From Phascolarctos cinereus (lineage: Eukaryota > Chordata > Mammalia > Diprotodontia > Phascolarctidae): a stretch of DNA of 64,000 nucleotides. Below the pieces are notes generated by a model. That model had not been told where the DNA came from, searched no databases, and saw only the letters and a list, made by a program, of their open reading frames with translations. Made by a program: the position numbers and the translations under genes. Numbering within the stretch: position 1 is the first letter of the stretch; each line of letters starts with the position of its first letter. Positions 50,331 through 61,395 of the stretch are shown in pieces. The stretch spans positions 2,170,001 through 2,234,000 of the forward strand of contig NW_018344253.1 of the NCBI RefSeq assembly GCF_002099425.1, read 5' to 3'.

Positions 50331-50690
50331 ACTAATCCTTGACCAGTGTCTCCCAACAGTCAGTTGGGTCATGGTGAGTGTTTACTAGCCTACAAAACTT
50401 TTACTACCAAAGTTCCTTGCTTCAAAACACTTGTAAACTGAGAAATCAGATTCTTTTCTTTCCTTTGTGTCTTTAAGCTCTCTCCTCTGTCCTTCTCCCT
50501 TTAGGTCCCTGGTTCCTAAATCACCAAGAGCTGGAGCTGCCCTAGGGTCTTTGTAGAGGATGCAGATCTTTGACCAATCTGTAGTTTGGGGTGAGGGACA
50601 CTGCCCCGGGAGCCCGACACACCTCAAAAGGACCCCAGGGCACATACTATGGGGACTAGCACTTGCCTGTCTATTGCAGCTGCCTGAGAG
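50331..50690. other. Unique DNA
   Basis: No repeat recognised. A purine/pyrimidine-skewed patch lies at 50450-50520. Confidence 0.4.
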
Positions 50691-50790
50691 TCCATAATTT
50701 GCATTTGTCCTTCTGCCCCCACCTTTTGGGGCTGGTTTGTATGTTCATTTGCATATATTTGCATGAGGCAATTCTATCCATATTCATTTG
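50691..50790. promoter_or_regulatory. Octamer cluster, candidate POU-factor element
   Basis: Three exact ATTTGCAT octamers, all on the plus strand, at 50697-50704, 50747-50754 and 50757-50764. The last two start 10 bp apart, one helical turn. Octamers bind Oct/POU proteins. The surrounding sequence (to about 50850) is repeat-free. Enhancer function is inference. Confidence 0.55.
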
Positions 50791-51159
50791 GGGCTTTTAG
50801 ATTTATGTCCCAGCAGATCCCTCCCCAACCTTTACTTCTTTCATCACCTTGTCTACCAACCTACCCTATCTTCTTGGTTAACCCCACAAAGGGAAGGTAG
50901 TAGTAGTAGTAGCAGCAGCAGAGACAGGCCTAATTAGCAGACAGGCAAAACAGAAAATAGACAAAAACAGCCACATAACCCATGCCCCACCCCACCCCCA
51001 AAAAAAATCCAGCATTTTTATTTGGCTTTGAGATAGAGCTAAAATTAAAAACACACACGCACACCAGATTTGCCTCCCTGGCTGTGTTTTGCTCAGGTTA
51101 AAATTAATGTGAGGTTGCATTCTCTGAGAATGCATTAGCAGAGTGGTGTCCTGGAAGTT
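50791..51159. other. Unique DNA
   Basis: No repeat recognised. A short AGT/AGC triplet run lies at 50897-50922 and a C-run at 50990-51000. Confidence 0.4.
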
Positions 51160-51650
51160 ATCAATTTCCTCATCTGTCAAATGAGGGGGTTGGATCAGGT
51201 CCCTAAGGTCCCTTTCAGCCCCAGTTTTCCGAGCCCCGGTTTCCTCATCCACCAAGTGAAGGGAATGGACTACATTAGCCCTTGGACTCCTTCCAGCTCT
51301 CAGAGTTCTATTCTAATACCAAAAGTAACCTTGGAACAAGAGGATAATAATAATGATAACTATTATTATAACAACAGCTCATATTTATATAGCACTTACT
51401 AGTCTGAAAAGCATTAACCTGCCTGATCCTAACAATTCTCAAAGGCAGGTGCTATTATAATCAACCCGATTTTATAGATCAGGAAATCGAGACTCTCCTT
51501 GTAGAGATGTGAGGCAGGATTTGAACCTCAGTCTTTTTGACTCCAGGTCCTGTGCTCTGTCTACTGTGGTAGGAGGCGATATTTCATAGTGGAAAGAGCA
51601 CAGGCTTTAGAACTAGGAGACAGTTTTTCAAATCCAACTTCTGACCTTTT
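51160..51650. mobile_element. MIR3-like and MIR-class fragments
   Basis: 51160-51315: two successive sense MIR3-like ends (TTTCCTCATCTGTCAAATGA, GTTTCCTCATCCACCAAG). 51335-51570: antisense MIR-class (CTCATATTTATATAGCACTT). 51575-51650: sense tRNA-SINE stub stopping at the next insertion. Confidence 0.68.
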
Positions 51651-51651
51651 A

Positions 51652-51903
51652 GTTGTTTGCTTTTCAGTTGTGTCTGACTCTTAGTGAGTCTGTTTGGGAT
51701 TTTCTTGGCAAAGATACTAGAGTAGTTTGCCATTTCCTTCTCCAGCTCATTTGACAGATGAGGAAACTGAGGCAAACAGGATGAAGTGACTTGCTCAGGG
51801 TCACACAGCTAGTAAGTGGGTGAGGTCAGATTTGAACTCAGGGAGATGAGTCTTCCCGACTCCAGGCCTGGCATTCTATCCATTGCACCACCTAGCTGTC
51901 CTC
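51652..51903 (-). mobile_element. MAR1-type long SINE
   Basis: Complete antisense copy, TTGTTTGCTTTTCAGTTGTG to CACCACCTAGCTGTCC. Confidence 0.9.
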
Positions 51904-51936
51904 AGGTAACTTTAGGTAGGGGGTATGTAGCTGATT

Positions 51937-52300
51937 GGGGCAGCTAAGTGACACAGTACCAGCCCTGGAGTCAGGAGAACATGAGTTCAATTCCAGTCTC
52001 AGACACATTTACTAACTTTGTGACCCTGGACAAGTCATTAAACCTGTCCGCCTCAGTTTCCTCATGTGTAAGACAGGGATAATAGTAGCAACTACCTGGT
52101 AGGGTTGTTATGAGGATCCCATGAGATAGTGCTTAATATAATGTCTGGCACATAGGAAGCGCTACATAAATGTTAGCTATTACTATAGTTGCTGTTGTTG
52201 TAATTATTATTATTTAGATCCACAGCCTCCTTTTATAGACGTGAATACTGAGGTCAAGAGAGATAAGTAATTTGCTCAAGGTCGCACAGGTACAACGTTT
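51937..52300. mobile_element. MAR1/MIR composite SINE (+) and MIR fragment (-)
   Basis: 51937-52195: a marsupial head (GGGGCAGCTAAGTGACACAG) runs into a MIR-like tail (TAGTAGCAACTACCTGGTAG, AATGTTAGCTATTACTAT). 52210-52300 is an antisense MIR piece. Confidence 0.75.
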
Positions 52301-52529
52301 AAGCATTTTTGTGGACAAGTTAAGTATTTTTCTCAGCATTCAGGAACACTCCTCACCCAGCTCAATAACACGCTGACACAGTAAAATATATGTAGATCCA
52401 TAGATCCATAATACCACAGAAGTAAGTTATCCTATTTGCACACTAACACAGCTGTGTACATAAACAAACACAACAGGTACATTACCACACACCCATAACA
52501 CAAACACACTGACACACACGGAGGGGAAC
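52301..52529. other. CA-rich unique DNA
   Basis: Irregular ACACA-rich sequence at 52435-52525 without long perfect repeats. No gene. Confidence 0.4.
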
Positions 52530-52680
52530 ATTGGCAGCGCCATGATGGCTCAGCGGAAAGAGAGATGACTGCCACGTAATGACCCACCCATGTGACTTTG
52601 GGCAAATCATGACTTCTACGGGCCTCAGCTTCCTCATCTGCAACATGAGGGGATTGGACAAGATGGTCTCAGAGTTCCCA
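52530..52680 (+). mobile_element. MIR3-like SINE
   Basis: GACTTTGGGCAAATCATGAC, CAGCTTCCTCATCTGCAACA and GATTGGACAAGATGGTCTCA. Confidence 0.72.
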
Positions 52681-52734
52681 CTCTTGGTCCTGTGAAGTGA
52701 CTCACTTCACTGGATTTGGGTTGAAGACCAAAGC

Positions 52735-53000
52735 AGAGACCTAAGAAAACACAGAATATGAAGCAGAAGCTGCAAAGAGGTAGATGGATTTCAGCTTGAC
52801 GTCAGGAAATATTTCCTACCAGAGAGAGCTATCTCAAAGTGAAATGGGCTGCCTGGAAAGGCAGTGGTTTCCCTTCACTGGAGGTCTTGAAGCAATAGGC
52901 TGGAAGACCACTTGTTGGAGATGTTTGAAGAGGAGAAAATTGTTGGGGCATGACCTCTAAGGTCTCCTCCCACACTGAGATTTGGGGATTCTTTGGGCCT
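52735..53000 (+). mobile_element. L3/CR1 LINE 3' end
   Basis: TTCAGCTTGACGTCAGGAAA, GAAATGGGCTGCCTGGAAAG and CATGACCTCTAAGGTCTCC reach the natural L3 terminus. Confidence 0.85.
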
Positions 53001-53037
53001 GTAAGGACCTCAGTTCCAGCCCCTACTTTTCCTTTAA

Positions 53038-53038
<1 letters not shown>

Positions 53039-53087
<49 letters not shown>
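53039..53087. repeat. (CA)n microsatellite
   Basis: About 24 CA units. Confidence 0.97.
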
Positions 53088-53749
53088 TACCTTTGTCAAC
53101 CCACCCACTTGCTAAGATGGTGTGAGGTTTAATGAGCCCAAAAGATGGGAGAATTCTACGGATGTGGGTGCAGCTAATCACTGGACACTAATTATTGTTG
53201 TAAAAATATCTTGGCCCAGTATTGGAGGTATAGCCAAGAAGCTATTGAAAATCACCCCACTTCTCTCACCCCCTCCATACTATCTCCATCTTACTGAAGT
53301 CAATTGAAGATACTCTGGCAACTGATAAGAGTGTTTCTCTGGTAGCTAGAGGCAGGAGGAACTGCGGACTTTCATTTGGGAGGCCTACCAACTCACCCCC
53401 TCCCCCATCCTGCTATGCATTCAAGAAATGCAATGAGAGGGTTGGTTAAGCCACCCTTTATAGATCCATGGCTGGAAAGAAGCAACTTAGCTAGTGCAGC
53501 TTTTCAGCTGTGGTCATTTACAGGCTAGACTTGGGGGAAAAACGTTCCGCTTTGACAGTTCTGGCTTCTTTCTTTCCCAATCTAAGTTCTATCATTTCCT
53601 GGAAGAGATAGCTAGGCATCCATAATGCCTCTCCTATTGGCTAGACAACCTATTCTTTTTCTATCTTCTCAGTAAAATTAGAATAGAATACAGGATTGGG
53701 ACTGGAATGTATTTTTAAAACACATAATGTTAGAGCTGGAAGTGACTTT
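53088..53749. other. Unique DNA
   Basis: About 660 bp without recognised repeats or genes, apart from a MIR3-like trace near 53735 (AGAGCTGGAAGTGACTT). Confidence 0.4.
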
Positions 53750-53860
53750 CAGACAGAGAACCCTCTGTCATCCTCACTCTTGTTAATCTTCTATCTCTTC
53801 CTATCTACTAGGTCCTTCCTCGGTACTTACAAACAAGCCCATCCTTAAAAAACCCTAACT

Positions 53861-54540
53861 CAGAATAATTTGGAACTATGCCCAAAGGGCTATAAAACTG
53901 TACATACCATTTCACCCAGCAATACCACTACTATGTCTGTATCCCAAAGAGATCAAAGAAAGAAATGGATGTATACATACAAGAACATTTATAGCAGCTT
54001 TTTTTTTTGTAGTGGCAAAGAATTGGAAATGGAGGGGATTCCCATCCATTAGGGAATGGCTTGAACAAGCCATATAGAATACTATATATAAACTATATAG
54101 AATACTAATTATGCTATAAGGAATGACAAGGGAGATGGTTTCAGAAAAACCTGGTAAGACTGATATGAATTGATTCAGAGTGAAGGGAGCAGAACCAGGA
54201 GATCATTGTACACAGGAAAAGCCACATCGTAATGACGATCAAATGTGAAAAACTTGGCTACTCTAATCAATACAATGACTCAAGAAAATTCTGAAGGATC
54301 CATGATGAAAAATGCTCTCCATCTCCAGATCAACTCTGAGTGCATATTGAAGTATAACTTTTTCCACTTTCTTTATTCTTCTCACTTTTTTTTTACAACA
54401 TATAATATAGAAATATGTTTTGCATAATTTCATATGCATAATTGATATCATATTTCTCAGGGAAGGACTGGAGGGAGGGAAAAAATTTGGAACTCCAAAT
54501 TTTTTTAAACAAATGTTAAAAATAAATAAATAATAATTTA
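53861..54540 (+). mobile_element. L1 LINE 3' end inside L2
   Basis: ORF2 C-terminal coding remnants aligned with 30920-31290 (TTTGGAACTATGCCCAAAGG, GGCAAAGAATTGGAAATGG), then 3' UTR (TGTTTTGCATAATTTCATAT) and A-rich tail. TTAAAAAACCCTAACT and TTAAAAAAACCCTCACT on the two sides are the duplicated L2 target. It is older than the copy at 30363. Confidence 0.85.
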
Positions 54541-54904
54541 AAAAAACCCTCACTTAATCTAACCTTCCCTGCTAGCTACTCTCCTTAATCTTTCTTCCTC
54601 TTCTTAGCTGAACTCTTTGAGGAAACCATCTATACTCAGTGTCTCCACTTCCTCTCTTCTCCCCCTCCCCAAACTCCTCTGCAATCTTGCTTCCAACATA
54701 ATCCTTCCAGTGAAACTGCTCTCTACAAAATTGTGAATGATCTAAATCTAATGCTCTCTTCTCATTCCTGATCCTTCTTGACCTCTCTGAAGCATTTGAC
54801 ACTGTTGATCACTTTCTCGTCCTGAATACTCCCTTCTCCTGGTTCTCCTCCTCTCGATCCAACTGTTCCTGCTCAGTCTCATTTGCTGGTTCTTCACCTA
54901 TGTC

Positions 54905-54972
54905 ATTCCCGCTAGTCATGGCATTACCTTCCTGATGTCATGGTCTCCTTCGAGAATGAAGGACAAACAACG
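54905..54972 (-). mobile_element. D-family repeat head
   Basis: CCTTCCTGATGTCATGGTCTC and TTCGAGAATGAAGGACAAAC: only the first 65 bp of the family, antisense. Confidence 0.75.
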
Positions 54973-55424
54973 ACAGCCATCTATCCAAGGGTTGGAGTAA
55001 AAGCACCAGTGGTCTGAGTTTCCCTTCCCCCTTGCACATGCACTGGACAATCCCATGAAATCATTGACCCCTTTCCTTCTCCAGGATGTGGGCAGCTCCC
55101 TATGACATTGGGCCAACATCCAACCATAAAGAGCCCAGATCCTTCTAAGTGAACAGAGGCCAAAAGGAGGAAGTGGAAGCAGTGGGAGGTTTTGTTTAAT
55201 GTGGAGCTTTAGCCAGGGTTCTTGGGCAGTCCCTGAATCTTTGCCCAGGGGAGGGAAGAAAAAGGGATGGAAGAAAAGGGAGAGAAAGTAATAAATGAGG
55301 GCTAAGTGCTGACCCACCCATGATTTGTTCTTTCTTACCCTTGAATCTTCCTTCTCCTGTAAGCTATGTCCCTGTCTCTTTCTCTGGGAAGCTTGCCTTC
55401 CCTGCTCTGACCTCCTCTTATACA
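54973..55424. other. Unassigned DNA within the L2 interval
   Basis: No family recognised. The 169-codon minus frame (55425-54916) crosses this stretch and the D-family head and is not gene-like. Confidence 0.4.
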
Positions 55425-55531
55425 TTACTATTGCCTTCCCATACTGATCTCTCTTTGGGATTTATTTGTTTTGAGGATACCACCATTCTAGCTCTAGTCA
55501 CCCAGGTTCATAGCCTCCAAGTTACTGGAAT

Positions 55532-55950
55532 TGAGGTGGCTAGGTGACACAGTGACTAAAGTGCCAGACCTGGAATCAGGAAAACCCAAGTTCAAATCTT
55601 GGCCTCAGATACTTACTAGCTGTGTGACCCTGGGCAGATCACATAACCTCTGTCTGCCTCAGTTCTCTTATTTGTAAAATAGAGATAAAAATGGTACCTA
55701 TATTCCATGGTTGTTGTGAGAATAAACTGAGATTGGGAAGCTAGGTGGCACATGGATAGAATACCAGCCCTGGAGTTAGGAGGATCTGAGTTCAAATCTG
55801 GCCTCAGATACTTGATACTTACCAGCTGTGTGGTCCTAGGCAAGTCACTTAACCCTGATTGCCTCCAAAACAACAAGAGAATAAACCGAGATATTTGTAA
55901 AATGCTTTGGAAACTTTAAAGCTTTCTGTAAATGCTAGCTGTTATTGTTA
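55532..55950 (+). mobile_element. Marsupial MIR-class SINE split by a short tRNA-SINE
   Basis: GAGGTGGCTAGGTGACACAG head, TGTCTGCCTCAGTTCTCTTA; after the insertion, TTTGTAAAATGCTTTGGAAAC and AAATGCTAGCTGTTATTG. Confidence 0.82.
55734..55873 (+). mobile_element. Short tRNA-SINE
   Basis: GAAGCTAGGTGGCACATGG to AACCCTGATTGCCTCC and a short tail. GAGAATAAACTGAGAT and GAGAATAAACCGAGAT flank it, a 16 bp target duplication with one difference. Confidence 0.92.
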
Positions 55951-56304
55951 TCCTTAACTTTTCCCTCTCCCTCATCCCAGTTCACCCTCTATCCAATCAG
56001 TGGTGATCCTATCAATTCTACCTCCACAACATTTCTCACATCCATTTCCTTCCTCTCTTCTCATGTAGCCACCACTGTAATTCAGGTCCCCATTGCCAAC
56101 AGCCTGCATAGCTCTCACATCACCCCCCCCCGGTTCTAGGGGTACTCCTTGGGGCAGTGGGATTCTTCTGATGCTATTGTCTTGAACTTCCATCCCTCTA
56201 TGTCTTCCCTAATATCAACCACCAGTGTTAAATCCTCCAATATCATTTGCTGGTGTTATTTAGGATCTTCCCAATATCATTTCACCACTTAATAGCTCTT
56301 TAAT

Positions 56305-56390
56305 GTCATCAATGAGTAATTTTGTATCCCCAATACTTAGCATAGTCCCTGGCACACAATAGGCACTGAATATATGTTTATTGATCAATT
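56305..56390 (+). mobile_element. L2 LINE 3' end
   Basis: TTTGTATCCCCAATACTTAG, GTCCCTGGCACACAATAGG and GTTTATTGATCAATTA. Confidence 0.82.
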
Positions 56391-56965
56391 ATCTTTTCAA
56401 AAATAATGATTTATTTTAACATTCATTTTTAAATTTTGAGCTTCACAGAACCAAGAGGACTTTGTATACAATAGCAGCCATGTTATGCAATGACTAAGAA
56501 TGTTAAACTGAACCCTTCTCAGCATTACGAGGATCTAAGACATCTCCAGAGGCCTCAGGATGGAAAATGCTGTCCACATCCAAAGAAAGAAGTATGGAAG
56601 TCGAATCACTCTCACTTATTTTTACCTTCAGTTGAGTTTTGTTTCATCTTTCTGATGGTTCCTCCTATTGGTTTTAATTTTTACTTACAACTTTACTAAT
56701 GTGAAAATATGTTTAATGGGTATGTAAATGTAAAGCCTATGTCAAATTGTGTGCCGTCTTGGGGAGAGTGGGGGGGGGGAGAAAAAGGGAGAAAAAATTT
56801 TCCACTCAAAAGCATATGGAAAAAATAAAAAAATAAAAAATAATTTAAAAAAAATTTTGAGCTTCAAATTCTCTCATTCCCTCCAGTTCCTCCCACATCC
56901 CACTGAGAAGGTGAGCAATATGATACCCATTATACATGTGAAGTGATGCAAAACACAATCAACTA
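56391..56965 (-). mobile_element. L1 3' UTR split by an opposite L1
   Basis: 56391-56445 and 56852-56965 together give an antisense L1 end (TTTTAACATTCATTTTTAAA; GTTCCTCCCACATCCCACTG; CATTATACATGTGAAGTGAT). Confidence 0.8.
56446..56851 (+). mobile_element. L1 3' end, young-looking
   Basis: Nearly the same sequence as 31236-31640 (ACTGAACCCTTCTCAGCATT, GAGGCCTCAGGATGGAAAAT). The 70-codon open frames of the two copies differ at only three residues. AAATTTTGAGCTTCA lies on both sides (56431-56445, 56852-56866), a perfect 15 bp target duplication. Confidence 0.93.
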
Positions 56966-57734
56966 GCTTTTACAAAGGGGTGTTTACTGAAAAGATATAG
57001 CAAGAACCAAAATAGAAGTGTCCCCTTCTCCTAAACCAGGGCACATTCTCCCATTCATTACCTTGGTCCCTAGGACAGAGTGGGCTCAAAATTGAAGTGG
57101 TAACTATAAATATTCTTCGCACCACTGAGTTCTCTCCTGGGGGTGACATAGCTAGCAGATGAATCATTCCTTTGCTTGTAAGATATGGCATCTCACTTGC
57201 CAGGTTGATCCAGTGCAGGGCTGGGTCAAGCAGGTCACTCCTCAGGGCTGGAACCAACCTGGATTCATCTGATGGACCCCTGGTAGCTTTTCTGATCTTT
57301 TGAGATCTCAAAAAAGTAAAAAGTAAAGTAAAAAAAGACAAAAGCAGGAGGCAGTCCCATCTGAGACACAGGCTTGACTAGGATGCCATGCTCTCACAGA
57401 CCAGGTAAATGGGAATGGGTGGGGGATAGAAAGTCCACCCCATTTGGCCCTCTGGGGCTTAGAAAATCATCCTTGGGGCCATCCGGAAGGAAAAAGAGGG
57501 GTATTTGTCTGTTGGTGCCTTTTGTATACACGCTCAGCTCTGGCTCAGATGCCAATTAAAAGGCTTTCTGTAATCATGCAGTAAGTTGACAGGAAACAGT
57601 CATATAATACCTACTCATTCTCCGAAGTGGAAACAGGCGCTCTATGTGGATTGCACCTTGGCAGAACAGGCTATGTAAGATTGAAGGAGTGGACCCCCAT
57701 TGGCCAGTTCACCGTTACACGTCCAAGTAAGCAA
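56966..57734. other. Unique DNA
   Basis: About 770 bp without recognised repeats. A 123-codon minus frame (57341-56970) has no known motif. An AAAGTAAAA-rich patch lies at 57310-57340. Confidence 0.35.
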
Positions 57735-57990
57735 ACACAGAGTAATTTCGAAAAGGAGAGTGTTAGTAATGGGAGGAGGATCAGAAAAAGATCATGGTAG
57801 TGGTGTTGATGGCATCTGCAATGTGTTTGGAAGTAAACTGGGGATTATACAAGACAGAGGTGAGGAAGGAGTCCATTTCCTCAAACAAGAACATGGCAAT
57901 GGGACGTGGTGTAGCATGTAGGTCCATTGTTGTGAGTACAGTTGTATAAATGAGGCAAGAGAAAGGAAATGACCAGTTTGAGGTCATTCA
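57735..57990 (-). mobile_element. L2 LINE fragment
   Basis: AGAGTGTTAGTAATGGGAGG, TGGAAGTAAACTGGGGATTA and GTGAGGAAGGAGTCCATTTC follow antisense L2 order. Confidence 0.6.
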
Positions 57991-58339
57991 GTGAATTCAT
58001 GTCATTGCCAGGATTAGATACACATCCCATCTCCCACCCCCACCCCCGTCTATAGTTTAAAGTTCAGTGTTGTTTCTACTACGTGACGGAGATTAAGCAA
58101 TCATCCAGGGATGCTTGTTCACCAACCCAACTATGTTATTTAGGATAGGAAAATCTATGTATCCAAATACAGACCAATTTATGCTGAGTGCTTCCAGTTC
58201 CTGCAATTAGGTAGGCCCAGAGCAGAAACTCTAATTTGTTTGTATTCTCTTTTTAAAAATGTTTGAACTTAACGAACTTCAAATAAGATGAGCATTCCCA
58301 TATGCAAAGAGGAACTGAAAAAAGATGATTATATATGAA
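57991..58339. other. Mostly unique DNA
   Basis: A decayed antisense MIR3-like trace near 58050-58095. The rest is unassigned. Confidence 0.35.
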
Positions 58340-60480
58340 ACAGCAAATTTGTATTATGCACAGCTTGTTTTTCTTTTTAAAATATATAATAAATTCAACA
58401 TGTTATTTTTCAGAGCTACCTTGCTCATCTGTGTTTCCTTCTTTATTTTCTTCTGTCCTTAAAAAATGCTTCCAAGACTTACTTTTCTTACCTTTCTTAC
58501 TTTTTTTTTTCCAGTTTGGCAGCTAGCTCCCCTATCTTTCTCCCCGACTGTCCCCCCTCACCCCCCAAAGAAAAAAAGAAAAATGAAACCCTAGTATCAA
58601 ATGTAGATACTCAAGCAAAACAAATCTCCACTTTGACCATGTCCAAAAATGTATTTTATTCTGCAACTTGAATTCATCACCCCTCCATCAGGAAGTGTTT
58701 CATTACCGGTCTTTTGGAACCCTTGTAGGTTACTATATTGATCATTAGTCTTTGAAAGCTGATTTCTTCTATATTATTGCAGTCATTTTATAACTTATTC
58801 TCCTAGTTGTGCTCACTATATGTTGCATCAGTTCATACAAATCTTCCCAGGTTTGTATGAAACTATCCCTTTTGTCATTTCTTATGGTACAATCATGTTC
58901 ATTGCATTCTTATACCATAATATGTTTAGCTATTCCCCAGCTGATGGGCACCCCTTTAGTTTCCAGTTCTTTACTAAGACAAGAAGAGCTGCTATGAATA
59001 TTTTCATATATTTAAGTATACAAAGCCTTTGGCATTGACCTCTTTGAGGTACATACTTGATAGAAGTATCATTAGATGGGCCTCATTTTCTTCACCTTTA
59101 AAATAGTGTACAGTGTGATGGACTATGTGTCTGTTGCCGGAGGACCAGCCTAGCTAAATGGAGGAAGGTTCATTAACTAGTCTAACTACACCATTTAGTC
59201 ACAGTTTCATGACTTTGCAGATATAGAGCCTAATTCCTTTCCAAAATGACTAGGACTATTCATAGCTCCAGCAGTTACATATTAGTATACTGGTTTCTCA
59301 CAGCCTCTCCAACAATTAGCATTTTTCTTTTTTGAAATTTCTATCAGTTTTCCTTTTAGAACTATCTGTTCATATCCTTTGACCTTTTATATATTGGATA
59401 ATGGTTCTTGTTCACATATATTTGAATCAGTTTATTATGTATATTGGATATCAGACTCTTATTAGAGAAACTTAAGGCAAAGAATTTTCCCTAAGAACTT
59501 GTTTCCCTTCTAATTTTAATGGCATTTTGTTTTTATACCATCAATTTTTTTTCATTTTATCTTCTGTGATCCTCTCTCATTGGTTATGAAACCTTCCCCT
59601 GTTCGTAGTTGTGATAGGCGTTTCCTGCCTTGCTCCTCTAATTTGTTTATGATCTAGATTTTTATGTTTAAGTCATATATCTATTTGGAATTTTCCTGGT
59701 ATGTGATATGAGATATTTGTCTAACACCAATTTCTGCAAGACTGCTTTCCAGTTTTCTCAGAATTCTCAGAATTCTCTCCCCCCCCCCCAATAATGAGTC
59801 CTTGCTCTAGTAGTTAAAGGTTTTTGGAGTTATCAGACATTATGCTACTATGTTCATTTGCTTCAGCACATTTTTTTTATTTGTTGATTTTCTAGTTTGT
59901 TTTTTTAAGGAGCGTGCCCAAAACATTGATTTGCTCTTTCTTTCTTTTGTTGATGAAAGTATTTTGGGATACACATTTCTATAAGGACTGCTTTGACTGC
60001 ATCCAAAAATTTCTGGAACATTGTCTCATAATTGTAATTTTCTTTAATGAAATTATGTAATGTTCCTATACTTTGTTCATGGACTTACCAATTCTTCGAG
60101 ATCAAGTTATTTAGTCTCTAATTTTTAATCCCTTCATTCAAAGGCCCTTTGCTGAATAAAAATTTTATTGTGTTGAGGTAAGTAAAGGATGTTTAATATG
60201 TCACCATTTATTTGTGAAATTTTATGCCATAATACATCAGTGTTTATAAAGGTGTCATGTGCTTCTAAGAATATGTATGCTATTTTATATTTCCATCCAA
60301 TTATTACCAGAGGTCTATCGTTTCTAACTTTTCTAAAATTCTGTTCACGTACTTCACTCACTTTAAAAAATATTTTTGTTAGTTTTGTCCAGGTTTGAAA
60401 GAGGAACACTTATGTTTCCAACTATTCTAATTGTACTGTCTATTTCCTTCTTTAAATTATTTTTCACTAAAGTATATAGT
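58340..60480 (-). mobile_element. L1 LINE, long antisense copy
   Basis: From the 3' UTR (AGAAAAATGAAACCCTAGTA near 58577) into ORF2: the reverse complement near 58920-59000 gives the FIAAL..KNWK..GCPS region, and 59230-60480 continues upstream through the reverse-transcriptase part (GATCTAGATTTTTATGTTTA). Many stops; no intact frame. Confidence 0.82.
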
Positions 60481-60489
60481 TTCAGTGCC

Positions 60490-60845
60490 ATCCAATGCAC
60501 ATTAGTCAATTAGAATTTATTAGGACTTGTCTCCATAAACCTGGAATATACCCTCCTGCAAATATACATGCCATCAACAAGAAGAGTGAGCATACCTAGG
60601 GAACACATATGGAAGGAACAATATATACCTCTGTTGCAGCATCACTTATGTCTTCTGATGATGTCATTGCACTAGGGCTGCTCCCCATGGGGTGTGGAAT
60701 ATAATCTCTATTGGGCAGTGACCTACCAGGTACATGGTTGTAGAGTTTCTTCCTGCTACCAGCATCAGGCTCCAGCTACAGTTCTCAGATGAGTTGCTAT
60801 CTCTAACTCATAAAAGGAGTGGTGAACTCTGCTTTCTCTCTTTAG
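60490..60845. repeat. Unclassified dispersed repeat, copy 1
   Basis: Shares about 310 bp, roughly 70% alike, with 62393-62710: CAAATATACATGCCATC, CATACCTAGGGAACACATA, GATGTCATTGCAC, ATATAATCTCTATTGGGCAGTG, CTAACTCATAAAA. It interrupts the antisense L1. It may be an old LTR-derived piece, but no diagnostic feature is visible. Confidence 0.6.
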
Positions 60846-60846
60846 C

Positions 60847-61112
60847 TATGCATCTATTAAACATTAAGCAGTTAAGTGGTGCGGTAGATGGAGCGCTGGG
60901 CTTGGAATCAGGAAGACTCATCTTGCTGAGTTCAAATCTGGCCTAAGACACTTACTAGCTGTGTGACCCTGGACACTTAGCCCTATTTGCCCCAGTTTCT
61001 CATCTATAAAATGAGCTGGAGAAGGAAATGGCAAAGATATTCCAGTATCTGTGCCAAGAAAACCCTAAATGGGGTCATGAAGAGTTGGACATGACTGAAA
61101 CAACATATTAAG
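60847..61112 (+). mobile_element. MAR1-type long SINE
   Basis: CAGTTAAGTGGTGCGGTAGA to GAGTTGGACATGACTGAAAC. Confidence 0.88.
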
Positions 61113-61124
61113 TATTGATATTAA

Positions 61125-61395
61125 TTCACTGTGGTGCCTTTAAGCATAATATTATTTTCCTCTATTGCTTTTAGTAAGCCTTTTGTTGTTGCCTGCACTA
61201 ACATCAGGATTATTTATTATCCATGCTTTTTTGAATTCTCTTGAAACATGGTCGATTTTTCTCCAGCTACGTATTTTAACTCTTTGTCTCAGATATGTCT
61301 CTTGTAAACAACATATTGTTGGATTCTACCATCCTCTTATGTTTTATTGGTGACCATTCATGTTTGTGGTTATGGCTATTAAATTGTGCATTTTT
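61125..61395 (-). mobile_element. L1 LINE, continuation
   Basis: TTTTAGTAAGCCTTTTGTTG, ATTTTAACTCTTTGTCTCAG and GTCTCTTGTAAACAACATATTG continue the antisense L1 of 58340-60480 after the two insertions. Confidence 0.72.

Larger units (their letters stand above)
53750..56240 (+). mobile_element. Old L2 LINE broken by four or more insertions
   Basis: Sense L2 reverse-transcriptase region in order: 53750-53860 (CTTAAAAAACCCTAACTC), 54541-54900 (LLDLSEAFDTVDHFL-type motif near 54772-54815), 55425-55515 (ACCACCATTCTAGCTCTAGTCACC), 55950-56240 (TATCAATTCTACCTCCACAA). The gaps hold an L1 3' end, a D-family piece, unassigned sequence, and a nested SINE pair. Confidence 0.78.

Noticed and set aside
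54916-55425. 169-codon minus-strand frame
   Set aside because: It joins unassigned sequence to an antisense D-family head. The peptide shows no known motif.
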